Part shown: positions 1-5,242 of the stretch, one piece after another
Numbering within the stretch: the first letter of the stretch is position 1
How the letters are laid out: each line of letters starts with the position of its first letter
Assembly (NCBI GenBank): GCA_027083015.1
Contig: JALWQS010000075.1
Span: forward strand, 1-5,964
DNA from: Candidatus Woesearchaeota archaeon
GTDB taxonomy: Archaea; Nanobdellota; Nanobdellia; Woesearchaeales; UBA11576
Direction: 5' to 3'
Length of the DNA: 5,964 bases
Made by a program: the position numbers and the translations under genes
Notes under the pieces: generated by a model
Seen by the model: only the letters and a program-made list of their open reading frames with translations
Told to the model about the DNA's origin: nothing
Database searches by the model: none

Positions 1-13
1 ACAATTTTTTTAT

Positions 14-44
14 AATTTTATACTTTTTTCAAAATTTTATACTT
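14..44. repeat. Direct repeat AATTTTATACTT, two copies 19 bp apart
   Basis: AATTTTATACTT occurs exactly at 14-25 and again at 33-44. On the minus strand each copy reads AAGTATAAAATT, so each carries a TATAAAA-like core. The low-complexity AT context means this may be a promoter feature or chance. Confidence 0.6.
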
Positions 45-70
45 GTTTCTATGTTTCGTTTCTATATTTC
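45..70. repeat. Tandem 13-bp repeat, two adjacent copies
   Basis: GTTTCTATGTTTC at 45-57 is followed directly by GTTTCTATATTTC at 58-70, matching at 12 of 13 positions. It adjoins the AATTTTATACTT pair, so the left edge is a small cluster of repeats. Function is unknown; a regulator-binding array or a simple slippage product are both possible. Confidence 0.65.
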
Positions 71-164
71 TTTCAACATCACTCATTCTGATCATCTAAA
101 TTACGATAACTTCAACACTTATCACAGAAAAAGCTCGGGACTATCAAGAACCAGATCCGAACCA

Positions 165-1151
165 TCAACAGATCCTAGGAACAATATTGCCCGAAGGCAT
201 AGGAAGAAAACGCTTACCAAAACGGGTCTTAACAACAACCTTAGGTCTAGAACCAGGAGCATCCTCAAAAATCTCGCCGATGATAGCAGCTTCAGGATTA
301 AAACCTTTAAGAACACCGATGACCTTAGAAGCATGTTCAGAACTGACAACGCAAAGAAGACGACCCTCACATGCCAAAGAATAAAGATCAATACCCAAAA
401 GCTCAACAGCAGACCTAACCTCTTTCTTAACAGGGACCGAGTCCTCATCTATAAGGATAGAAAGACCGCTCTTCTCAGCGAATTCATTCAAAGCAGAAGC
501 AAGACCGCCCCTGGTAGGATCCTTAGCCTGCTTAATGAACTCTTTGACAGAAAACACTTCATCAATCAAAGGTTTAGAATCAGTGACGACAGAAGTCTGA
601 AAATCAAAACGCTGACTGAGAACAGCAATAGCATGATCGCCCAAAGAACCTGAAAGAATAATCTTATCACCAGGAACCAAAGGCTTATCAAGAATCGTAT
701 CCGTGATACCAATACCGCTGGTATTGATGATGATCTTATCAAGCTTACCCTTCTGCATGACCTTAGTATCACCAGTTACAACAGGAACGCCAGTTTTCCT
801 TGAGACATCACCGATAGACTCCATAATCTGAAGCAGATCCTCCTCGGGAAAACCCTCCTCAACAACAAGACCTAAAGAGACAGCACTGGCCTTGATACCC
901 ATGACAGCCAAGTCATTGATAGTGCCACACATAGCGATCTTACCTATATTGCCTCCGGGAAAGAAAACAGGATCAACAACAAAAGAATCAGTAGTTAGGC
1001 CAAAAAAACCGATATCAGTCTTAAGAATCGCAGAATCATCATCAGAATGCGTCCAATTAGAAGAAGGAAGAAATTTCTTAAGCTTGTCGATAAGAACATT
1101 CATCTCCTTACCGCCATTGCCCTGATCCAACCTTATGCTCTTCTTAATCAT
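165..1151 (-). CDS. hypE: HypE, hydrogenase cyanide-ligand dehydratase
   Basis: Full-length HypE (328 aa), a cytoplasmic maturase of NiFe hydrogenases. In this family HypF transfers a carbamoyl group to the C-terminal cysteine of HypE, and HypE then dehydrates it with ATP to a thiocyanate, the source of the cyanide ligands passed to the HypC-HypD iron. The sequence shows the PurM/AIR-synthase-like fold signatures: a glycine-rich N terminus (GNGG, 11-14), DPVFFPGGNIGK (60-71), GDTKV (127-131), GSLGDH (168-173) and DPTRGGL (211-217). It ends in PRIC, so the acceptor cysteine is C328, the last residue, as required. Where E. coli has NEGKL this protein has CEGRL (261-265), probably a tolerated variant. 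The ATG at 1149-1151 is preceded by AAGGTG seven bases upstream. It is the last gene of the hypC-hypD-hypE operon, 20 nt after hypD. Codons favour T and G in third position (AAG, GGT, ACT, ATC/ATT), unlike the neighbouring ppsA. Confidence 0.97.
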   Translation of the reverse strand: MIKKSIRLDQGNGGKEMNVLIDKLKKFLPSSNWTHSDDDSAILKTDIGFFGLTTDSFVVDPVFFPGGNIGKIAMCGTINDLAVMGIKASAVSLGLVVEEGFPEEDLLQIMESIGDVSRKTGVPVVTGDTKVMQKGKLDKIIINTSGIGITDTILDKPLVPGDKIILSGSLGDHAIAVLSQRFDFQTSVVTDSKPLIDEVFSVKEFIKQAKDPTRGGLASALNEFAEKSGLSILIDEDSVPVKKEVRSAVELLGIDLYSLACEGRLLCVVSSEHASKVIGVLKGFNPEAAIIGEIFEDAPGSRPKVVVKTRFGKRFLPMPSGNIVPRIC

Positions 1152-1158
1152 AACCTCA

Positions 1159-1164
1159 CACCTT
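1159..1164 (-). promoter_or_regulatory. Ribosome binding site of hypE
   Basis: On the minus strand AAGGTG lies in the hypD-hypE gap, seven bases before the hypE ATG. It supports the start at 1151. A second GAGG element (complement of 1154-1157) sits only two bases from the ATG, which is probably too close to be used. Confidence 0.6.
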
Positions 1165-1171
1165 GGAAATA

Positions 1172-2185
1172 CTAAGCACCCTTAGACCTCTCACTAAACT
1201 GGTAATAGATAGCGCAAGCCCCCTCATTACGAGAGACCATACAAGCACCCTGAGGCTTTTCAGGAGTACAAACAGTAGCAAAAAGAGGACACTCGTAGGG
1301 TTCGATAAGCCCTTTGATCACCTCTCCACAACGACAGGCAGGGTTCTCCTTAGACTTAACATCCTTAAGAAGATCACTATAAACCACTTTAGCATCCAGT
1401 TCTTTATCAACAGGATCAAGACCAGAATCAGAGATGACACCAAGGCCCCGCCATTCAGAATCGATAGGTCTTAAAGTCTCAGACATCAAAGCCTTAGCCT
1501 TAACATTGCCTTCAGGCCTGACAACTTCAGGATAATCATTCACGACAGAAGGATCATCATCCCTGATAAGCTCCAACAACTTATATATGGATCTGACCAT
1601 CTGATCAGGCTTAAAACCGCAGATGACCTGAGGAACACGGAGAGAATTCCAGATATCAATGCCTGTGATGGTGGCTACATGACCCGGGTCGATAAAACCC
1701 CTGATAGCGCTGTCAGACTCCACAAGAAACTTCATAGGAGGAGGCATAACCTTGTGTGTGGAATAAACCCTTATGCCTCTCTTAAGAAGAAAAGCAGTCA
1801 TAGGAGTAGTAGTTTCAAAACCTATGCCGAAAAAAACATGCTTGGGATAACGAAGAGCCTCCTCAGCAGAAAGGACCATCTTGATATCAGCACCCAGACT
1901 ACGAGCATCATCAAGTGACATCTCAGTACCAGGCACATGAAGCATATCACCATAAGTGGTTATGCCAATACCCTGACGAGCAAGCTCAACAACATTATCA
2001 ATATCCTTCTGAGCAGTGACGCATACAGGACAACCAGGACCAGCAACAAGCTTTATATTATCAGGAAGAATATCATGGATACCATACTTCATGATCGTAT
2101 GCGTATGTCCGCCGCAGACCTCCATGATTTTAGTCTCAGGTAAAGAAGATGCAACATCCTTAATCTTACGGATAAACTCATTCAT
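1172..2185 (-). CDS. hypD: HypD, hydrogenase Fe-cyanide/CO assembly protein
   Basis: HypD (337 aa) is an iron-sulfur protein that with HypC forms the scaffold on which Fe(CN)2CO is built before delivery to the hydrogenase large subunit. All signature motifs are present: CGGHTH with C24, GPGCPVC with C52 and C55 (the redox/iron-binding cysteines), GFETTTP (122-128), PGHVATITG (167-175) and DSEWRGLGV (243-251). The C-terminal domain has a cysteine set C284, C286, C299, C306, C315 and C324, which includes the ligands of the [4Fe-4S] cluster. The protein is shorter than the 373-aa E. coli form; by comparison from memory the shortfall lies mainly at the N terminus, which begins about ten residues closer to CGGH, and in loops. 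I chose ATG at 2183-2185. A TTG at 2192-2194 would add three residues and cannot be excluded; the frame is closed by a TAG just upstream. It overlaps the hypC end by 8 nt (ATGAATGA), which suggests translational coupling. Confidence 0.96.
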   Translation of the reverse strand: MNEFIRKIKDVASSLPETKIMEVCGGHTHTIMKYGIHDILPDNIKLVAGPGCPVCVTAQKDIDNVVELARQGIGITTYGDMLHVPGTEMSLDDARSLGADIKMVLSAEEALRYPKHVFFGIGFETTTPMTAFLLKRGIRVYSTHKVMPPPMKFLVESDSAIRGFIDPGHVATITGIDIWNSLRVPQVICGFKPDQMVRSIYKLLELIRDDDPSVVNDYPEVVRPEGNVKAKALMSETLRPIDSEWRGLGVISDSGLDPVDKELDAKVVYSDLLKDVKSKENPACRCGEVIKGLIEPYECPLFATVCTPEKPQGACMVSRNEGACAIYYQFSERSKGA

Positions 2186-2471
2186 CTTTCTCAACTACAG
2201 AATCTCTGGCTTCAGACTTTTCGGCATCTTGCTTATCATTCACGACCTCTTCTTCAGCTAAACGGCGATCAGCCTCATCAAAAAGACTGTAAGTCCGGTG
2301 AGCAGATTCCTCATCAACAACCTGGATAGCAAAACCTACATGAACAAGAATATAATCGCCAACATTACAATCTATCAAAGAAATATTAGCAGATTTTCTG
2401 ATACCATCATAATCTACAACAGCCTCTTCACCATCAATCTCAACAATCTTTCCCGGAATAGCTAAACACAT
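2178..2471 (-). CDS. hypC: HypC, hydrogenase maturation chaperone with acidic tail
   Basis: HypC (97 aa) is the small chaperone that binds HypD and carries the iron with its cyanide and CO ligands to the hydrogenase large-subunit precursor. The diagnostic N terminus MCLAIPG is present; after removal of Met, Cys2 is the essential iron/target-binding residue. The second conserved motif GDYILVHVGFAIQ (38-50) carries H44. The start is set by MCLAIPG: an upstream in-frame extension to 2549 exists but would bury Cys2 and would run through the likely promoter. No Shine-Dalgarno sequence precedes the ATG; the preceding 15 bases are pyrimidine-rich, so the message may be leaderless. The core ends near residue 75. 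A further 20 or so residues form a charged, mostly acidic tail (EEEVVNDKQDAEKSEARD and on) that is longer than in typical HypC, and whose last codons overlap hypD. Confidence 0.96.
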   Translation of the reverse strand: MCLAIPGKIVEIDGEEAVVDYDGIRKSANISLIDCNVGDYILVHVGFAIQVVDEESAHRTYSLFDEADRRLAEEEVVNDKQDAEKSEARDSVVEKDE

Positions 2472-2492
2472 AGAGAAAGAGAAGAAAACGGT

Positions 2493-2501
2493 CATATTTA
2501 G
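2493..2501 (-). promoter_or_regulatory. Candidate TATA box for hypCDE
   Basis: On the minus strand CTAAATATG is centred about 26 bases before the hypC ATG. That is the usual TATA-to-start distance in archaea, so transcription would begin at or very near the ATG, giving a leaderless mRNA. This agrees with the absence of a ribosome binding site. A better-looking TATA match, TTTTAAATA (complement of 2538-2546), lies about 70 bases upstream and would give a leader of about 45 nt without a ribosome binding site. Confidence 0.45.
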
Positions 2502-2549
2502 ATTTATTGTATCGCTTTTAATGAGGTGGTGAGGCTTATTTAAAAGCAA

Positions 2550-2559
2550 TATTTAAATA
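2550..2559 (+). promoter_or_regulatory. TATA box of ppsA (palindromic TATTTAAATA)
   Basis: TATTTAAATA is preceded by a purine-rich stretch (AAAAGCAA, 2542-2549) that fits a BRE element. The centre is about 43 bases before the ppsA ATG, so initiation about 25 bases downstream would leave a short leader of roughly 18 nt carrying the ribosome binding site. The element is a perfect palindrome and could bind TBP in either direction. A second AT-rich element TTATTTAAAA lies at 2536-2545. Confidence 0.65.
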
Positions 2560-2585
2560 CTAAGCAAGATAAGAAATACTAAAAA

Positions 2586-2591
2586 GAGGTG
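2586..2591 (+). promoter_or_regulatory. Ribosome binding site of ppsA
   Basis: GAGGTG ends six bases before the ATG at 2598. An in-frame GTG at 2589 lies inside this motif and is therefore unlikely to be the start, which sets the protein at 807 rather than 810 residues. Confidence 0.8.
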
Positions 2592-2597
2592 TTAGCA

Positions 2598-5021
2598 ATG
2601 GACAAGGCAGAGTCATACATACTATGGTTTGATCAGACAGGGATAGAAGATGTGCCTTTAGTAGGAGGAAAAAATGCCTCCTTAGGAGAGATGTACCGAG
2701 AACTAGCAGAGAAAGGCGTCAAAGTACCTAACGGATTTTCAGTAACATCCAAAGCATATAACTATTTTCTTGAGAAGACAGGGATAAAAGAAGAGATAAA
2801 AAACATACTTAGCGACCTGAACACCCAAGACGTAAAAAGTCTTGCAGAAAAAGGACTGAAGATCAGACAGTTATTTCTGGCAGCAGAATTTCCAGAAGAG
2901 ATCAAAAACGAGATAATCACCGCTTATGAAAACCTGTGCAAACAATACGGTCCAGATACAGACGTAGCAGTACGATCAAGCGCAACAGCAGAAGACCTGC
3001 CGACAGCATCATTCGCAGGACAACAGGAAACATACCTCAACATCAGAGGAAAGGAGATGCTGATAGATGCCTGCAAAAAATGCTTTGCATCATTATTTAC
3101 TAACAGAGCAATAAGCTACAGAGTGGATAAAGGATTCGACCATTTCAAAGTAGCATTATCCATAGGCGTACAAAAGATGGTAAGGTCAGACCTGGCAAGC
3201 AGCGGAGTCATGTTCTCAATAGATACAGAAACCGGGTTTGAGGATGTGGTCTTCATAACAGCAAGCTGGGGATTAGGAGAAAATGTAGTACAGGGAGCAG
3301 TCAATCCCGACGAGTATTACGTCTTCAAACCAACACTTAAACAAGGATACAAGCCCATCATATTCAAACAACCCGGAGAAAAAGCCATAAAGATGATATA
3401 TTGCGAAGATGGGAGCAAAGCGACAAAAAACGTGGCGACAAGCAAAGAAGAAAGAAAAAAGTTCGCACTAAGCGACGAAGAGATACTAACATTAGCAAAG
3501 TGGGCAGTAATCATAGAAGATCATTACTCAGCGAAAGCAGGGCACAAAAAACCCATGGATATGGAATGGGCGAAAGACGGACAGACAGGAGACCTGTTTA
3601 TCGTACAGGCAAGACCGGAAACCGTACAGAGCCAGAAAGACAGGAAAAACTTTGAAGAATACCGACTCTTAGAGAAAGGAAAAGTCCTGCTTGAAGGACA
3701 TAGCGTCGGAGATAAGATAGGAGCAGGGACAGCAAATGTGATAAAATCCGTCAAAGATATACACACATTCGAGAAAGGGCAGGTATTGATAACAGACATG
3801 ACTGATCCCGACTGGGAGCCAATAATGAAGATGGCATCGGCCATAGTCACCAACAGAGGCGGAAGAACCTGTCACGCAGCCATCATCTCAAGAGAACTGG
3901 GAATACCATGCGTCGTAGGAACAAAAACAGGAACAGAGACCGTAAAGAACGGAACAGAAGTTACAGTGGACTGTTCAGAAGGAGAAACAGGACTTGTATA
4001 TGAAGGAAAACTGAAATTCGAGGTCAAGACGACAAACCTGGAAAACATACCAGAAACAAGAACAAAGATCATGATGAATGTCGGAAACCCCGAAGAAGCA
4101 TTTGAGTTCAGTTTCCTGCCGAACAAAGGAGTAGGACTGGCCAGAGAAGAGTTCATAATAAACTCCTTCATAAAGATACACCCCTTAGCACTTATGAAGT
4201 TTGACTCGCTGAAAGATGAAACAGACAAGAAAAAGATACAAGAACTCACCTATGGTTACGAAGACAAGACCGAATACTTCATAGAACGGCTAGCAATGGG
4301 AATAGCAAGAATAGCAGCAGCGTTCTATCCTAAAGATGTGATACTAAGATTCTCGGATTTCAAGAGCAATGAATACGCTAACCTTATCGGAGGAAAAGAA
4401 TTCGAACCGAAAGAAGACAACCCGATGATAGGCTGGAGAGGAGCGTCCAGGTACTACTCAGAAACGTACAGGGAAGCGTTCGGCCTGGAATGCAAAGCAG
4501 TACTTAGAGCAAGAAATGATATGGGACTGACAAACCTGCAAGTTATGATACCTTTCTGCAGAACAGTAGAAGAAGGGAAAAAGGTGTTGGCAGAGATGGA
4601 AAAGAACGGGCTAAAAAAAGGAGAGAACGGACTAAAGGTTATGGTCATGTGCGAGATACCATCAAATGTCATACTAGCAGACAAGTTCTTAGAGATTTTC
4701 GACGGGTTTTCGATAGGATCAAACGACCTGACACAACTTACATTAGGGCTGGATAGGGATTCAGAACTGGTATCAGCAATCTATGATGAAAGGAACGAAG
4801 CAGTAAAGACGCTGATAAGACAGGCCATCAAAACAGCCAATGAAAAAGGAAAATACATAGGAATATGCGGACAGGCACCATCAGATTTTGAGGACTTTGC
4901 AGAATTTTTGGTAGAGGAAGGGATACACTCAATGAGCCTGAATCCTGATACAGTCGTAAAGACCACGATGAAGATCGCAGAGAAAGAAAAAAGACTGGGA
5001 ATAACCAATAAAGAGCAATGA
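2598..5021 (+). CDS. ppsA: Phosphoenolpyruvate synthase (pyruvate, water dikinase)
   Basis: Cytoplasmic PEP synthase (807 aa, close to the 792 aa of the E. coli enzyme), converting pyruvate + ATP + water to PEP + AMP + phosphate through a phosphohistidine. Three domains are complete. The N-terminal ATP/pyruvate-binding domain (about 10-340) has VGGKNASLGEM (22-32), VRSSATAEDLPTASFAGQQE (125-144) and IVQARPETVQ (335-344). The swivelling phosphohistidine domain (about 360-470) has GGRTCHAAIISRE with the catalytic H426, followed by GIPCVVGT. The C-terminal PEP/pyruvate TIM barrel (about 485-795) has RFSDFKSNEY (584-593), GWRGASRYY (612-620), EIPSN (686-690), GSNDLTQLTLGLDRDS (707-722) and GICGQAPS with the catalytic acid C757. 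No frameshift or missing catalytic residue is seen. It feeds gluconeogenesis; in several archaea it also runs in the glycolytic direction. It is transcribed divergently from hypCDE, and codons prefer A in third position (ATA, AGA, GGA, ACA). No clear terminator follows. Pyruvate phosphate dikinase is less likely, because the length and motifs match PpsA. Confidence 0.97.
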   Translation: MDKAESYILWFDQTGIEDVPLVGGKNASLGEMYRELAEKGVKVPNGFSVTSKAYNYFLEKTGIKEEIKNILSDLNTQDVKSLAEKGLKIRQLFLAAEFPEEIKNEIITAYENLCKQYGPDTDVAVRSSATAEDLPTASFAGQQETYLNIRGKEMLIDACKKCFASLFTNRAISYRVDKGFDHFKVALSIGVQKMVRSDLASSGVMFSIDTETGFEDVVFITASWGLGENVVQGAVNPDEYYVFKPTLKQGYKPIIFKQPGEKAIKMIYCEDGSKATKNVATSKEERKKFALSDEEILTLAKWAVIIEDHYSAKAGHKKPMDMEWAKDGQTGDLFIVQARPETVQSQKDRKNFEEYRLLEKGKVLLEGHSVGDKIGAGTANVIKSVKDIHTFEKGQVLITDMTDPDWEPIMKMASAIVTNRGGRTCHAAIISRELGIPCVVGTKTGTETVKNGTEVTVDCSEGETGLVYEGKLKFEVKTTNLENIPETRTKIMMNVGNPEEAFEFSFLPNKGVGLAREEFIINSFIKIHPLALMKFDSLKDETDKKKIQELTYGYEDKTEYFIERLAMGIARIAAAFYPKDVILRFSDFKSNEYANLIGGKEFEPKEDNPMIGWRGASRYYSETYREAFGLECKAVLRARNDMGLTNLQVMIPFCRTVEEGKKVLAEMEKNGLKKGENGLKVMVMCEIPSNVILADKFLEIFDGFSIGSNDLTQLTLGLDRDSELVSAIYDERNEAVKTLIRQAIKTANEKGKYIGICGQAPSDFEDFAEFLVEEGIHSMSLNPDTVVKTTMKIAEKEKRLGITNKEQ

Positions 5022-5054
5022 TATGACACACAACAGTAGCACAACAATCATATC
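5020..5054 (+). other. Weak inverted repeat after ppsA stop
   Basis: GATATGA (5020-5026) and TCATATC (5048-5054) are perfect 7-bp complements separated by 21 bases, extendable by one U-G pair. The stem is AU-rich and no T-run follows, so it is a poor terminator. It may help end or stabilise the ppsA transcript, or be chance. Confidence 0.3.
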
Positions 5055-5060
5055 GTTAAC

Positions 5061-5080
5061 AATGATCTTGCAAAATCATT
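5061..5080. promoter_or_regulatory. 20-bp imperfect palindrome, possible operator
   Basis: AATGATCTTGCAAAATCATT is a dyad centred between 5070 and 5071, with AATGAT/ATCATT arms and a TTGCAA core; only one symmetric base pair (5067/5074) fails. A further half-site ATCAT lies at 5047-5051. The palindrome ends about 28 bases before the TATA box of the downstream gene, a place where an activator or repressor could bind. As RNA it could also fold as a hairpin behind ppsA, but without a T-run. Confidence 0.5.
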
Positions 5081-5108
5081 CTTCATCTATTAAAAACCAG
5101 CAGAAACC

Positions 5109-5116
5109 TTTATAAG
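5109..5116 (+). promoter_or_regulatory. TATA box of the right-hand gene
   Basis: TTTATAAG, preceded by purine-rich AGAAACC, is a good archaeal TATA match. Initiation about 25 bases downstream would be near 5138, giving a leader of about 105 nt before the GTG start at 5243. Confidence 0.55.
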
Positions 5117-5137
5117 TTTTAAAGCTGATAAAAAAGA

Positions 5138-5242
5138 AAAGATCAAACAAAGAACAAATACGGTTTCAGAGAGTCTGGTTAGATAATCTTTCTCCAGAAG
5201 ATCTGTGAACATATCAGTTATGATCAGTTTTAGGTGAAGCGC
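5138..5242 (+). other. Probable long 5' leader of the right-hand gene
   Basis: Inferred from the TATA position. It holds several short complementary segments: CAGA/TCTG (5167-5170 and 5174-5177), ATCTTT/GAAGAT (5186-5191 and 5197-5202) and AGAT/ATCT (5181-5184 and 5201-5204), some mutually exclusive. It also has the direct repeat ATCAGTT at 5213-5219 and 5223-5229, just before the ribosome binding site. I recognise no known riboswitch or RNA family. The start of the leader is a prediction. Confidence 0.3.
5232..5237 (+). promoter_or_regulatory. Ribosome binding site of the right-hand gene
   Basis: AGGTGA lies five bases before the GTG at 5243. It selects that GTG over the in-frame GTG at 5234, which lies inside the motif, and an in-frame TAG at 5231-5233 rules out any earlier start. 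Confidence 0.65.

Larger units (their letters stand above)
1..164. other. Non-coding T-rich region downstream of hypE
   Basis: No gene is supported here. The first 70 bases are T-rich on the plus strand and contain two pairs of short direct repeats, listed separately. Read on the minus strand the same stretch has two TATAAAA-like elements (complement of 16-22 and 35-41), which could be promoter elements for a minus-strand gene beyond the left edge. Read on the plus strand the T-runs at 5-11 and 24-29 could be a terminator for a gene entering from the left. The only T-run soon after the hypE stop on the minus strand is five T (complement of 128-132), a weak candidate for hypE transcript ending. 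An open frame covering 51-653 on the plus strand is antisense to hypE and has no recognisable features, so I do not count it. Confidence 0.6.

Noticed and set aside
51..653. 200-codon plus-strand open frame
   Set aside because: Lies antisense to hypE over most of its length, has low-complexity Ser/Arg/Asn-rich sequence with no family features, and arises from the A-rich, T-poor plus strand, which lacks stop codons in some frames.
2472..2549. N-terminal extension of HypC to an upstream start
   Set aside because: Would bury the essential Cys2 of MCLAIPG and translate through the likely promoter; no ribosome binding site supports it.
3116..5047. Several minus-strand open frames of 60-125 codons under ppsA
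   Set aside because: They are antisense to an intact, well-conserved ppsA, rich in Ser/Phe as expected for antisense of A-rich coding sequence, and show no independent gene signals.
5024..5116. Small frame of 30 codons starting at ATG 5024 just after ppsA
   Set aside because: Weak ribosome binding site, Ser/Thr/Asn-rich sequence without features, overlaps the palindrome and ends inside the TATA box of the next gene.
5138..5242. Possible C/D box small RNA or tRNA in the intergenic region
   Set aside because: No proper C box (RTGATGA) paired with a D box (CTGA), and no cloverleaf or T-loop signature found.
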